The notes under the pieces were generated by a model, which did not search any database, was not told the DNA's origin, and saw nothing but the letters and a program-made list of their open reading frames with translations. A DNA stretch of 64,000 bases from Alphaproteobacteria bacterium. Lineage in GTDB: Bacteria > Pseudomonadota > Alphaproteobacteria > Micropepsales > Micropepsaceae. The stretch covers positions 1-64,000 of the forward strand of contig JAJPIX010000047.1 of the NCBI GenBank assembly GCA_021324545.1. The letters run 5' to 3'. The translations under genes were made by a program, and so were the position numbers. Shown here one piece after another: positions 18,614 through 28,786 of the stretch. Every line of letters begins with the position of its first letter. The stretch's first letter is position 1.

Positions 18614-19432
18614 CTAGGCCGAAAGCGGGATGTGCTGCGAATAAGGTCCGCGCCGGCGCATATAGTCGGTTGGCGTGAAGCCGGAGAATTCATGGAACTC
18701 GCGGATGAGGTGCGGCTGGTCGTAATAGCCGTGGACAAATGCTTCCTCGGCCCAGTCCACCGAAGGCCGCCGCCATACCGCGTCGAGCAGGCGCCGGAAG
18801 CGGCGCATGCGCAGGAACAGCTTCGGCGCAACACCCATTTCTTCGGTGAAAAGGCGGATGAACCTCTTGTGGCTGACTTCGGCCTCCTTCGCGAGCGAAG
18901 CGACGCTTGCATCGCGGCAGCGCCTAAGCCGCGCCAGCGCGGTGGCGACGGCGGGATGATGACCGAGATCGCGCGGCGCAGCCGCCAGCAGCGCCCGCTC
19001 CAGAATCGCAAACTTGTCCTGCGGCGTGGGCGCCTGCACCAGGCGCTGGTACAGACGCTCTGCATCGGCGCCCCACAGATCTTCCAGCGAAAGAAAGCGG
19101 TTGCTCAATTCGCTGGCCGGCGGGCGGAAGAATGGAAACGCGCCGCCGGGCCAGAATTGCACGCCCATCATGTGCGGCTGCCGGGCGTCGATGGCAAAAG
19201 CCTGCGCATGCGTGCCACGGAGCGCCATACCTTTCAGTTTGCTGTGCGCCGCAAAACCATCGCCGCTGTACCATGAGAGATCGTCGCGCCTGAGGTTTAT
19301 GAGCAGTCCCATGCGGCTCGAGGCGACGATCGCATCTTTGGCATGGCCGGGGTCTTCGCCTTCCCAGTACCAATAGGTCTGGATGAAAGGCGCAAGCGGA
19401 CCAGCGGGCGGGTGCTGCTCGTGATAAATCAT
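18614..19432 (-). CDS. AraC-family transcriptional regulator
   Basis: A 272-residue regulator with an N-terminal ligand/sensor domain (ALRGTHAQAFAI, MMGVQFWPGGAFPFF) like that of many single-copy AraC proteins, and a C-terminal pair of helix-turn-helices (ASVASLAKEAEVSHKRFIRL and the later HGYYDQPHLIREFHEFSGFTP). Start ATG 19432 or GTG 19438; neither has a strong ribosome site. The VOC gene 63 bases downstream on the same strand is a plausible target. Confidence 0.88.
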   Translation of the reverse strand: MIYHEQHPPAGPLAPFIQTYWYWEGEDPGHAKDAIVASSRMGLLINLRRDDLSWYSGDGFAAHSKLKGMALRGTHAQAFAIDARQPHMMGVQFWPGGAFPFFRPPASELSNRFLSLEDLWGADAERLYQRLVQAPTPQDKFAILERALLAAAPRDLGHHPAVATALARLRRCRDASVASLAKEAEVSHKRFIRLFTEEMGVAPKLFLRMRRFRRLLDAVWRRPSVDWAEEAFVHGYYDQPHLIREFHEFSGFTPTDYMRRRGPYSQHIPLSA

Positions 19433-19463
19433 GACCACATGGTGCGCGTCCGCGTCACGCGCA

Positions 19464-20300
19464 TCAAGCGCCCAGTTCCTTGGCCCGTTTGGTGGCGGCA
19501 GAGACGGCGCGGGCGATCAATTCCGGCAAGCCGCGCGGCGACATCAGAATGTCAAGTGCAGCTTCGGTGGTGCCATGCGGGCTTGTGACGGCCTTGCGGA
19601 GTTCGGCCGCGTCGCGAGGGTCGGCATCCAGCAGCGCGCCGCTGCCGATAACGGTGGCGCGGGCAAGCGACATGGCGTCGGCGCGCGGCAGGCCCTGTTG
19701 TTCCGCGGCGGCGGCCAACGCCTCGACCATCAGGAACACATAGGCGGGGCCGGAACCGGAAACGGCGGTCACCGGATCGAGCAGCGATTCCTCACGGACC
19801 CAGATTGTCTGGCCGAGGGCTGACAGAAGCATGACGGCCAGCCTTCGATCGGCCGGCCCGATATTCCGGGGCGCAAAGATGGCGCTGATCCCCTTGCCCA
19901 CGGCGCCCGGCGTATTCGGCATGGCGCGCACAATGCGGGCGCCCCTGCCCCATGCTTTGGCGAGCGTCGCGATGCGCGTGCCTGCCGCAATGGAGAGCAT
20001 CAGCGCGCCGGATCGCGCAACCGGCTTCAGGTTCGGCGCTTCGGTTTTCAGCACTTGCGGCTTCAGCGCGATTGCGCAGGCGCGAATGCGGCGGTTGCCG
20101 ATTTCATCGACGGTCTTGTGCAGCCTGATCTTCCGCGCCCGGGCCAGCGCGCGGATTGGCGGCGAAGGGTGGGGCTCGACCACAAAAAGCGGCCGGATTT
20201 TCGCGGCCACGCAGCCTTTGACCAGCGCGCCACCCATGTGCCCGGCGCCGATGACAAGGATGCCGCCTGCGCGCCTTTGGCTCAGGCCTGTCCCTGACAT
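19464..20300 (-). CDS. proC: pyrroline-5-carboxylate reductase
   Basis: Last enzyme of proline synthesis, reducing pyrroline-5-carboxylate with NAD(P)H, 278 residues. The N-terminal Rossmann motif VIGAGHMGGALV, the RAMPNTPGAVGKG segment and the C-terminal signature region AVSGSGPAYVFLMVEAL with VTSPHGTTEAAL are all intact. The start overlaps the end of the YbjN gene by 19 bases, indicating coupling. ybjN-proC-ubiK clustering is common in alphaproteobacteria. Confidence 0.95.
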   Translation of the reverse strand: MSGTGLSQRRAGGILVIGAGHMGGALVKGCVAAKIRPLFVVEPHPSPPIRALARARKIRLHKTVDEIGNRRIRACAIALKPQVLKTEAPNLKPVARSGALMLSIAAGTRIATLAKAWGRGARIVRAMPNTPGAVGKGISAIFAPRNIGPADRRLAVMLLSALGQTIWVREESLLDPVTAVSGSGPAYVFLMVEALAAAAEQQGLPRADAMSLARATVIGSGALLDADPRDAAELRKAVTSPHGTTEAALDILMSPRGLPELIARAVSAATKRAKELGA

Positions 20301-20782
20301 TCGAGAATGGCCGCGGCGACGGCCTCTTCGGCGGATTTGCCGCCCCAGAGCACGAACTGGAACGCCGGGTAATAGTGTTCGCAGGCTTCCACGGCGAGAT
20401 TGAGCAGCGCCTCGCATTGGGCGGAGCTGGCGCGCGCATCGGGGAAAATCATGGCGTGGCGGAAAATGAGCGAATTGTCTTCCGGCCACAGATCGAAATG
20501 ACCAATCCACAGGCGCGCATTCACGGTCATCAACAGATTCGCGACTTCGCGCTTGCGCGACGGAGCGACGCGCATGTCGAAGGCCGATGACAGGTGCAGC
20601 GATTGCAGGTCGTCGCGCCAGGTGAAGCAGAAATGATGGTCGCACCAGCGGCCGCTGACCGAAAGGTTCAGCTCATCCCGCCCGCTGCGTTCGAACGGCC
20701 AGCCGTTGTTCTCCACCGACTTCTCGAGCATGTCGAGCGGATGAAGCGCGAGGGCGGGCTCTTCGTAGTGGGCGATGGACAT
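20282..20782 (-). CDS. YbjN domain-containing protein
   Basis: A 166-residue YbjN-fold protein (type III secretion chaperone-like fold), a family of uncertain role. Recognisable features are the NGWPFERSGRDELNLSVSG start of the domain, WRDDLQSLHLS, and the region NARLWIGHFDLWPEDNSLIFR. ATG 20782 starts MSIAHYEEPALALHP. It is the first gene of the unit with proC. Confidence 0.85.
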   Translation of the reverse strand: MSIAHYEEPALALHPLDMLEKSVENNGWPFERSGRDELNLSVSGRWCDHHFCFTWRDDLQSLHLSSAFDMRVAPSRKREVANLLMTVNARLWIGHFDLWPEDNSLIFRHAMIFPDARASSAQCEALLNLAVEACEHYYPAFQFVLWGGKSAEEAVAAAILECQGQA

Positions 20783-20964
20783 CCGGCACACTCCCCAATG
20801 TGGGCGAAGCAAAGCGAAGCAGTTGCGAACCAACCTGACACAAGATTTCGTGGTCGCACAAGAGTCCACGCCGCGTGTCCATGGGATAAACGCGCAACCC
20901 ACAGCTTCGGGGCGCGTCGTTCACAGCTTCGGAGCCCGAACGCCGATTTCGTGAGTCAAATGAA

Positions 20965-21231
20965 TCACTTGGCCGCTTTGGCGATCGTCTTTGCCGCCCG
21001 TTCCAGTTCGGCGACGCGGGCGGAGAGCGCATCGTTTTCGGCGCGCGCCCGGGCGGCCATTGCCTTGACGGCTTCAAATTCCTCGCGGGGGACGAAATCC
21101 ATGTCGGCGACCAGCTTCTCCAGCCGCTGGCGAACGAAGGTATCGATTTCGTCGCGCAGGGACTTTGCCGCGCCTGCCGCGTCGGTGAACAGCCGGGCCA
21201 TGCCGTCAAGGAACGGATTGTCTGTCTGCAT
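20965..21231 (-). CDS. ubiK: UbiK/BMFP-family accessory protein
   Basis: A small 88-residue protein of the BMFP (membrane fusogenic) / UbiK family, an accessory factor of aerobic ubiquinone synthesis in E. coli. It has the N-terminal amphipathic helix MQTDNPFLDGMARLFTDAAG and a C-terminal heptad coiled coil (FEAVKAMAARARAENDALSA) typical of trimeric family members. It diverges from lgt across 120 bases. Confidence 0.85.
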   Translation of the reverse strand: MQTDNPFLDGMARLFTDAAGAAKSLRDEIDTFVRQRLEKLVADMDFVPREEFEAVKAMAARARAENDALSARVAELERAAKTIAKAAK

Positions 21232-21351
21232 GACGGAACACCTTTCAGGCCTTAATATAGTCGCGAATGGCAAGCCGCGAATAGCAGACGGGGGTGACAG
21301 AAGAGCCCCGGATTGGTCTATTCGCCGGCGGTCATTCGTTACCTGTCAGGC

Positions 21352-22239
21352 ATGCCGCTCGCTCTGCTCCCCTATCCCGAAATCGATCCGGTGCTGATTC
21401 ACCTGGGGCCATTGGCCGTCCGCTGGTACGCGCTGGCCTATATCGCCGGCCTTCTGCTGGGCTGGTGGTTCATCGTCCTCATGTTGCGACAGAAATCGCT
21501 GTGGACGAATCCGCCTTTCGGGGGGCGGCCGCCCGCAACCGCCGATGACATCGGCGACCTGGTGGTGTGGGCCACGTTCGGCGTGATCGTCGGCGGCCGG
21601 CTGGGCTGGGTGCTGTTCTACGGCGTCGCACTTTGCAGCGTGTCGCCGGGCCAGGGCATGTGCGTCGGGCTGCCCGGCGATTTCATCAGCCATCCCATCC
21701 GCATCATCGCCGCCTGGGACGGCGGCATGTCGTTCCACGGGGGGCTGATCGGCATGGCCGTGGCGCTGTGGCTGTTCTGCCGGCGGCGCAAGCTCATGCT
21801 GTTTGCCCTTGGCGACCTTGTGGCGAGCGTCGCGCCCATCGGCCTGTTCTTCGGCCGCATCGCCAATTTCATCAACGGAGAGCTGTGGGGCAAACCGGCC
21901 GACGTTCCCTGGGCGATGATCTTTCCGCGCGCGGGCGATGTGCCGCGGCACCCGAGCCAGCTCTACGAGGCGGCCCTGGAGGGAATCGTTCTCTTCATCG
22001 TGTTGCAGGCCGGCCTTCGCACATTCCGGTGGCACGAGCGGCCCGGGCTGATGACGGGGGTGTTTTTCCTGCTCTATGGATGCTTCCGCGCCTTTGTGGA
22101 GATCTTCCGCGAACCCGATGCGCCATTCTGGGGACCCATTTCGATGGGTCAGGCCTTATCCTTTCCCATGTTCGCGGTGGCGGCCTTTTTCCTCTGGTAC
22201 GCGCTGGGGCGAAAGCCCGTGGCACAGGCCGGCGCATGA
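21352..22239 (+). CDS. lgt: prolipoprotein diacylglyceryl transferase
   Basis: Inner-membrane enzyme that moves a diacylglyceryl group from phosphatidylglycerol to the lipobox cysteine of prolipoproteins, 295 residues with seven predicted helices. The Lgt signature GRIANFINGELWG and the HPSQLYEA segment are present. ATG 21352 is preferred over TTG 21313. Its TGA overlaps the ATG of the next gene. lgt-midA-pgeF is a recurrent alphaproteobacterial trio. Confidence 0.95.
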   Translation: MPLALLPYPEIDPVLIHLGPLAVRWYALAYIAGLLLGWWFIVLMLRQKSLWTNPPFGGRPPATADDIGDLVVWATFGVIVGGRLGWVLFYGVALCSVSPGQGMCVGLPGDFISHPIRIIAAWDGGMSFHGGLIGMAVALWLFCRRRKLMLFALGDLVASVAPIGLFFGRIANFINGELWGKPADVPWAMIFPRAGDVPRHPSQLYEAALEGIVLFIVLQAGLRTFRWHERPGLMTGVFFLLYGCFRAFVEIFREPDAPFWGPISMGQALSFPMFAVAAFFLWYALGRKPVAQAGA

Positions 22240-23303
22240 ATGTGCTCGGCAGGCGCATCGCCTCGCTGATCGCGGCGCAAGGGCCGCTTTCGATCGCGCA
22301 GTTCATGGCAATCGCATTGCATGACCCGCAACGCGGCTATTACGCGACACGTGAGGCGATCGGCGCCGATTTCATCACCGCGCCGGAAGTGAGCCAGATG
22401 TTCGGCGAACTTGTTGGCCTCTGGCTTGTGCAGGTCTGGCAGGACCAAGGCGGCCCTTCGCCGGCGCGCCTTGTCGAGCTGGGGCCGGGGCGCGGCACGC
22501 TTTTGGCCGATGCCCTGCGCGCCGCACGCATGAAGCCGGAATTCCTTGCCGCCGTTGAAGTGGTGCTTGTCGAATCCAGCCCGGTGATGCGCAGGCTTCA
22601 GGCCGAAAAGCTCGCGCAAGGCGGCATGAAGATTTCGTTTGCCGCGCAATTCGGCCAGGGCCTCACGGACCGGCCGCTTTTCCTCGTCGCCAACGAGTTT
22701 TTCGACGCGCTGCCGATCCGCCAATATGTACGCACCGAACGGGGCTGGTGTGAGCGGATGATTGTGGCCCGGGATGAGGATCTTGCATTCGCCCTGTCGC
22801 CCGTGCCGACCGCCATTTCGATTCCCGCCGCCCGCGGCCAGCCCGAAATCGGCGCGGTGTACGAAGTTTCCCCGGCGGCGGGGGCGCTTGCCGAAGAGAT
22901 TGCACACACGATTGCGCAGCAAGGGGGCGCGGCGCTGATTTTGGATTATGGCTATGCGGAGGCCGGATTCGGCGAAACCCTGCAGGCGGTGGGCCGCCAC
23001 CGGTTTGCCGGGCTGCTGGAATCGCCGGGCGAAGCAGACCTTTCGGCGCATGTGAATTTTGCCGAGCTTGCAAAAGCGGCTCAGGACGCCGGGGCCGCCA
23101 TCTACGGGCCGGTGGATCAGGGAGGATTTCTCGAGCGCCTTGGCATTCGCGAGCGCGCCGAACGGCTCAAGCGCGCCAACCGCACCATGACCGCAACGAT
23201 CGACGCGGCGCTGCATCGGCTGACCGATCCACAGGCCATGGGCAGGCTTTTCAAGGCGCTGGCCATCGCGCCGCACGGGGCGCCCGTGCCGCCGGGCTTT
23301 TGA
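22236..23303 (+). CDS. MidA/NDUFAF7-family SAM-dependent methyltransferase
   Basis: A 355-residue class I methyltransferase of the family of human NDUFAF7, which dimethylates an arginine of complex I subunit NDUFS2. Family features: HDPQRGYYATREAIGADF, ITAPEVSQMFGELVGLW, the SAM motif LVELGPGRGTLLAD and ANEFFDALPIRQY. The substrate in bacteria is inferred, not shown. The start overlaps lgt by ATGA. Confidence 0.9.
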   Translation: MNVLGRRIASLIAAQGPLSIAQFMAIALHDPQRGYYATREAIGADFITAPEVSQMFGELVGLWLVQVWQDQGGPSPARLVELGPGRGTLLADALRAARMKPEFLAAVEVVLVESSPVMRRLQAEKLAQGGMKISFAAQFGQGLTDRPLFLVANEFFDALPIRQYVRTERGWCERMIVARDEDLAFALSPVPTAISIPAARGQPEIGAVYEVSPAAGALAEEIAHTIAQQGGAALILDYGYAEAGFGETLQAVGRHRFAGLLESPGEADLSAHVNFAELAKAAQDAGAAIYGPVDQGGFLERLGIRERAERLKRANRTMTATIDAALHRLTDPQAMGRLFKALAIAPHGAPVPPGF

Positions 23304-23310
23304 GTTTTGC

Positions 23311-23340
23311 CTTCATCTTCGACAAGCTCCGGATCGTCCG
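23311..23340. repeat. REP-like palindrome, single copy
   Basis: CATCTTCGACAAGCTCCGGATCGTCC, a slightly diverged unit of the repeat family seen as a tandem array at 34136-34231. It lies between midA and pgeF; the frame of pgeF is open through it, so an upstream TTG/ATG read-through start would add repeat-encoded residues. Confidence 0.7.
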
Positions 23341-23357
23341 CACAAAATCGGGGGCGC

Positions 23358-24122
23358 ATGCTGATTCTCCACGCCGGAAACCTGCGGAGCGAAACGATCG
23401 GTCATGGTTTCTTTGGCCGGTCCGGGGGCGTTTCCGCCGGGATTTTCGCTTCGCTGAATTGCGGGCCCGGGTCAGGAGACGCGCGCGATGCCGTGGCGGA
23501 GAATCGTGCACGCGTGGCGCGAGCACTTGGCGCAGACGCGCTGATCACGCTTTATCAAATGCACAGCCCCGACGCGGTGACCGTGACCGAGCCGTGGGAG
23601 GTGGGCAAGGGTCCAAAGGCCGATGCGATGGTGACGGACAGGCCGGGCTTGGCGTTGGGCATTTTGACCGCCGACTGCGCGCCGGTTCTTCTGGCCGATT
23701 CACAGGCAGGCGTGATCGGCGCAGCCCACGCCGGATGGAAGGGTGCGTTTTCGGGCATTCTCGAATCGGCGATCGGGGCCATGGAACGGCTTGGCGCAAA
23801 GCGCGCGCGAATCGCCGCGGCCATCGGGCCCTGCATTTCCCGGCAGAATTACGAAGTGGGACAGGACTTCCACGATCGTTTTGCGGCAGCCGATTCCACC
23901 AACGAGCGATTCTTTCAGCCAGGCAATCGTCCTGATCATTGGCAGTTTGATCTTGCCGGTTATGTTTTCCACAAGTTGCGCGCCGCAGGCGTGGACAACG
24001 TGGAAACACAGGCGGCATGCACCTATGGCCGTGAAAGCGACTTCTTCAGCTTCCGGCGCGCAACCCATCGCGGCGAAGCGGACTATGGACGGCAAATCAG
24101 CGCCATTCTGTTGCGCAAATAG
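23358..24122 (+). CDS. pgeF: peptidoglycan editing factor PgeF (YfiH/laccase-domain family)
   Basis: A 254-residue protein of the multicopper polyphenol oxidoreductase-like (DUF152) family; in E. coli the homolog removes wrongly incorporated residues from peptidoglycan precursors. Conserved zinc/catalytic elements are YQMHSPDAV, TADCAPVLLAD and AAHAGWKGAFSGIL with GPCISRQNYEVG. The ATG at 23358 gives MLILHAGNL; the open frame before it runs through a repeat. Third member of the lgt-midA-pgeF run. Confidence 0.9.
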   Translation: MLILHAGNLRSETIGHGFFGRSGGVSAGIFASLNCGPGSGDARDAVAENRARVARALGADALITLYQMHSPDAVTVTEPWEVGKGPKADAMVTDRPGLALGILTADCAPVLLADSQAGVIGAAHAGWKGAFSGILESAIGAMERLGAKRARIAAAIGPCISRQNYEVGQDFHDRFAAADSTNERFFQPGNRPDHWQFDLAGYVFHKLRAAGVDNVETQAACTYGRESDFFSFRRATHRGEADYGRQISAILLRK

Positions 24123-24188
24123 CGCGTTTACCGCCGCCTTGGCCCTTGCTAAGAACCGTCGTCAAAGCGTTACAGCGGGGCAGCATCG

Positions 24189-25148
24189 ATGACCGAGACC
24201 AACGGCACGCACCGCATGAAGCTTCTGGCCGGCAACTCCAACCGGGAACTGGCCGACAAGATCGCCGCCTATCTCAAGCTTCCGCTGGTGAAGGCGCAGG
24301 TGCGCCGCTTCGCCGACATGGAGGTCTTTGTCGAGGTTCAGGAAAACGTGCGCGGCGAAGATATCTTCGTCATCCAGTCCACGAGCTTTCCGGCCAACGA
24401 CAACCTGATGGAATTGCTGATCGTCATCGATTGCCTCAAGCGCGCCAGCGCCCGGCGCGTGACGGCGGTGATTCCGTATTTCGGCTATGCGCGGCAGGAC
24501 CGCAAGGTTGGCCCGCGCACGCCGATTTCGGCCAAGCTTGTGGCCAACCTGATCACGCGCGCGGGCGCCGACCGCGTGCTGACCGTTGATCTGCATGCCG
24601 GCCAAATCCAGGGTTTCTTCGACATTCCCACCGACAATCTTTACGCCGCGCCGGTCATCGTGAAGGACATCCTGGACTATCTGGGCGGCAACAACCTCAT
24701 GATCGTCTCGCCGGATGTGGGCGGCGTGGTGCGCGCGCGGGCGCTGGCCAAGCGGCTCGGCGCGGACCTTGCGATTGTGGACAAGCGGCGCGAGCGGGCG
24801 GGCGAATCCGAGGTGATGAACATCATCGGCGACGTGAAAGGCCGCTCCTGCATTCTGGTGGACGACATCGTGGATTCCGGCGGCACAATCTGCAACGCGG
24901 CCGAAGCGCTGCTGAAGAACGGCGCGAAAGACGTTTGCGCCTATGCTACGCATGGCGTGCTTTCCGGCGGCGCCGTGGCGCGCATCCAGGGCTCCAAACT
25001 GAAGAGCATGGTCATCACCGATACCATCGCCGCCACCGAAGAGGTTTCCAAATGCCGCAACATCCGGCGCATTTCGATCGCCCCGCTGATCGGCGAAGCC
25101 ATGCGGCGAATCAACAACGAAGAAAGCGTGTCGAGCTTGTTTGACTGA
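24189..25148 (+). CDS. prs: ribose-phosphate pyrophosphokinase
   Basis: Makes PRPP from ribose-5-phosphate and ATP for nucleotide, histidine and tryptophan synthesis. 319 residues, class I. Signatures: [10 protein letters not shown], the [19 protein letters not shown] segment, the flexible-loop region VDKRR and the PRPP-binding loop [16 protein letters not shown]. It lies alone, 66 bases after pgeF, and is convergent with the DUF1236 gene. Confidence 0.96.
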   Translation: MTETNGTHRMKLLAGNSNRELADKIAAYLKLPLVKAQVRRFADMEVFVEVQENVRGEDIFVIQSTSFPANDNLMELLIVIDCLKRASARRVTAVIPYFGYARQDRKVGPRTPISAKLVANLITRAGADRVLTVDLHAGQIQGFFDIPTDNLYAAPVIVKDILDYLGGNNLMIVSPDVGGVVRARALAKRLGADLAIVDKRRERAGESEVMNIIGDVKGRSCILVDDIVDSGGTICNAAEALLKNGAKDVCAYATHGVLSGGAVARIQGSKLKSMVITDTIAATEEVSKCRNIRRISIAPLIGEAMRRINNEESVSSLFD

Positions 25149-25282
25149 CGAAAGGCCGGCCCATCCTTTTCGTGAATTGCGTCGCCGCGATCGAACATTG
25201 CCCACGAGCAGGCTGCCGGCGGTTTTTCCGGCGTCCCTATGGTCCATGTCTGGGCCAGCGTCATTTGACCCGTCCCTGACGC

Positions 25283-25313
25283 TGCCAAAAGGAAAGGGCG
25301 GCCGAAGCCGCCC
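25283..25313 (-). terminator. terminator of the DUF1236 gene
   Basis: A perfect GGGCGGC/GCCGCCC stem (25296-25302 with 25307-25313) around a CGAA loop. Read on the minus strand it is followed by TTTCCTTTT, so it terminates the minus-strand gene ending at 25343; it may also stop prs transcripts. Confidence 0.75.
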
Positions 25314-25342
25314 TCTCGCAAGGCGCGAAAACGCCGGGGCGC

Positions 25343-26008
25343 TCAGATGGCGAGCACGCCTGCGATCTCGAAGCTGGCCGGATCGACGATCACGATCTCG
25401 TCGCCATAGACGAAATACTCAAATCCCGCCCACGCCGGATTGATCTCGACGATTTCTTCCGGAACAGGCACGACCCGGACATGCCGCGGCACGGGCACGC
25501 CGACATTGATCCGGAAATCCACATGATCGACCCGCGGTGCGCGGCCGGTCGCGATGATGTCCTGGCGCAGGCGCGTTTTCTGCGTGACATTGAGCCGGAC
25601 GTTGGTGCGATTGACGGTGCGGCTGTTGTTGATGTTCGTGCGCACGTTTGTCCGCTCGTTGGTGCGCTCGTTGATATTGCCGTTGGTCGCGTTGTTCTGG
25701 CTCTGGTCGTTGAACTGCGTGTTGGTGCGCAGGTTGTTGTTCTGCTCGTCCGGACCGGCGCCGGAATAACCGGTATTGACGTGGTGCCTCGGCGGGCCGG
25801 AAGCCGGTCCGTTCATCTGGGCGCCCGCGCCGCCGGACGTCTGGTCCTGGTCTTCGGCGGCCGGCTGCGAAGGCGTCGCAGAATGATGCTTCATTTGATC
25901 GGTCGATTGCGGCGCATGTCCGTTCTGCTGATCGCCCGTTTGCTGCGCAAGCGCGCCGCCGCCTAGAAGCGCCGCGACAGCCGCCGCTGCAAGAAGTTGT
26001 GTTCGCAT
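25343..26008 (-). CDS. secreted DUF1236-domain protein with Asn/Thr/Arg-rich repeats
   Basis: A 221-residue exported protein. A signal peptide occupies residues 1-21 (AAAVAALLGGGALAQ). Residues 22-100 are polar and low-complexity; residues about 104-140 repeat N-x-R-T-N units (NERTNERTNVRTN); residues about 150-221 form a DUF1236 domain (VPVPEEIVEINPAWAGFEYF). Function of DUF1236 is unknown; it is common in Hyphomicrobiales. It has its own terminator and a 144-base upstream gap. Confidence 0.82.
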   Translation of the reverse strand: MRTQLLAAAAVAALLGGGALAQQTGDQQNGHAPQSTDQMKHHSATPSQPAAEDQDQTSGGAGAQMNGPASGPPRHHVNTGYSGAGPDEQNNNLRTNTQFNDQSQNNATNGNINERTNERTNVRTNINNSRTVNRTNVRLNVTQKTRLRQDIIATGRAPRVDHVDFRINVGVPVPRHVRVVPVPEEIVEINPAWAGFEYFVYGDEIVIVDPASFEIAGVLAI

Positions 26009-26152
26009 TCTCGTTCTCCTCGAATGCCCCGCCGCCGCCGCCGCATGTGCGGCGGTCCGTGAGGGAACGCCAGCTTGAAGCAGCCGGTTCCTGCATCGGT
26101 ATGGAACTGTTGTGGCGGAACTGGGCCGCGGATATGGCGCGCCAATCGGATG

Positions 26153-27088
<936 letters not shown>

Positions 27089-27244
27089 GGACCGGCATGC
27101 TAGAGGGCCAAGGCTTTAAGATTCCCTATCGGCCGCGGGGCTTGGTTGCGCCTTTGACATTCATCCGCTAAAAGCCTCGCCTTTCCGGGCCGAAAGCGAA
27201 ACGGTCTGGCGGCCAAATATCTGTTATTCCAAGGACTTACGACC

Positions 27245-28024
27245 ATGCGGCAGGTGCAGGCATTGCGCGCGGAAAAGCGCGAGGGAACCGGCAAGGGCGC
27301 GGCGTTTCGCGCGCGCGCCAAAGGGCTTGTTCCCGGCATCCTTTACGGCGGCGAAAGCGCGCCGGAGCCGGTGGCGGTGGCCGCCCGCGACCTGGAACGC
27401 CATGTGGGCACCGGCACGTTTCTGACCACGCTCTTCATGCTCGACGTGGGCGGCGCCAAGACGCGCGTCATTCCCCGCGACGTGCAGATCGATCCGGTCT
27501 CGGACCGGCCTGTCCATGTGGATTTCATGCGGCTGCCGCAGGGCGCCAAGGTGAAAATTGCGGTGCCGGTGCGCTTCAAGGGCCAGGAAAATTCGCCGGG
27601 GCTCAAGCGCGGCGGCGTGCTCAACATCATCCGCCACGAAGTGGAGATGCTCTGCCCCGCCGACAACATTCCCGAATATATCGAAGGCGATCTGTCGGGC
27701 CTCGAGATCCACGGCACGCTGCACATCTCCAATTTCAAGCTGCCCGAGGGCGTGAAGGTGCTCGTCAAGGAGCGCGACTTCACCATCGCTTCCATCGTCG
27801 CGCCCACCAGCGTGATCGAAGAGGCGCGCGCGGCGGCCGAGGCCGCCGCTGCCGCAGCGGCTGCGCCGCCGGTGGAAGGCGTCGAAGGCGAAGCGGCACC
27901 GGGGGCCGAAGGCGCTCCGGCTGCGGGCGCTGCGCCGGCCGCGGGTGCCGCCGGCGCGCCGGCAGGTGCCGCTGCGGCTCCTGCCGCAGGCGCCGAAAAA
28001 GGCAAGGCTGCGCCCAAGAAGTGA
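27245..28024 (+). CDS. rplY: 50S ribosomal protein L25 (CTC type)
   Basis: 5S rRNA-binding ribosomal protein in its long CTC form, 259 residues. The L25 domain covers about residues 1-95 (RAKGLVPGILYGGESAPEP), the TL5 C-terminal domain about 100-190 (VPVRFKGQENSPGLKRGGVL), and the last 70 residues are an Ala/Gly/Pro-rich low-complexity tail ending in lysines. An AAGGA ribosome site precedes the ATG. Next to pth and ychF, the usual bacterial neighbours. Confidence 0.95.
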   Translation: MRQVQALRAEKREGTGKGAAFRARAKGLVPGILYGGESAPEPVAVAARDLERHVGTGTFLTTLFMLDVGGAKTRVIPRDVQIDPVSDRPVHVDFMRLPQGAKVKIAVPVRFKGQENSPGLKRGGVLNIIRHEVEMLCPADNIPEYIEGDLSGLEIHGTLHISNFKLPEGVKVLVKERDFTIASIVAPTSVIEEARAAAEAAAAAAAAPPVEGVEGEAAPGAEGAPAAGAAPAAGAAGAPAGAAAAPAAGAEKGKAAPKK

Positions 28025-28150
28025 TCCTCCGGGGCGCGCGCCCCTTCCGGCCGCGCACCTGGGGAATAACGGCGGCCGAAGAAAGGGCCATGCCAATTTT
28101 GTCCTTCGCAGCGCGTCGTGGTGATGTGCGGGCGAAGCGGGCCTCGAACC

Positions 28151-28786
28151 ATGACTGACTCCCCATTGCTCCTGACCGGTCTGGGCAACCCCGGCGCGGA
28201 ATACGCGCGCAACCGCCACAACGCCGGTTTCATGGCCGTGGATGTGATCCACGAAAGCTACGATTTCGGGCCATGGCGCAGGCGGTTCCAGGGCGTCGTG
28301 TCGGAAGGAAAGCTGGCGGGCCGCAGAACCTATCTGCTGAAGCCCATGACCTACATGAACGACAGCGGGATTGCGGTGGCCGCCGCGGCGCAATTCTTCA
28401 AGGTGCCCAACGATGCGATCGTGGTGATGCACGACGAGATCGATCTCGCCGCCGGCAAGTTGCGCGCAAAGCGCGGCGGAGGCGATGCCGGGCACAACGG
28501 CCTGCGCTCCATCACGGCGGCCATCGGGTCCGATTACCGGCGCGTGCGCATCGGCGTGGGCCATCCGGGCGAGAAGGCGCGCGTGCATGGCCATGTGCTG
28601 AACAATTTCTCGAAAGCCGATGAGGCCTGGCTTGTCCCGCTTCTTTCGGCCATCGCGGAAGCGGCGCCCCATCTTGCGAAGAACGACGATCCGGGCTTCA
28701 TGAACAAGGTGACCGTGATACTGAAACCGCCGGCGAAAAGGGAAGATCCGGCGCGGAAGGGCCCGGATTCAGGACGGGGCGGATAA
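28151..28786 (+). CDS. pth: peptidyl-tRNA hydrolase
   Basis: Recycles tRNA from peptidyl-tRNAs released by stalled ribosomes, 211 residues. Active-site features: GLGNPGAEYARNRHNAGF with catalytic His23, KPMTYMNDSG and the HDEIDLAAGKLRAKRGGG loop. ATG 28151 chosen over the upstream in-frame ATG/GTG at 28118 because it gives the standard N-terminus. Its stop overlaps ychF's ATG (TAATG). Confidence 0.95.
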   Translation: MTDSPLLLTGLGNPGAEYARNRHNAGFMAVDVIHESYDFGPWRRRFQGVVSEGKLAGRRTYLLKPMTYMNDSGIAVAAAAQFFKVPNDAIVVMHDEIDLAAGKLRAKRGGGDAGHNGLRSITAAIGSDYRRVRIGVGHPGEKARVHGHVLNNFSKADEAWLVPLLSAIAEAAPHLAKNDDPGFMNKVTVILKPPAKREDPARKGPDSGRGG

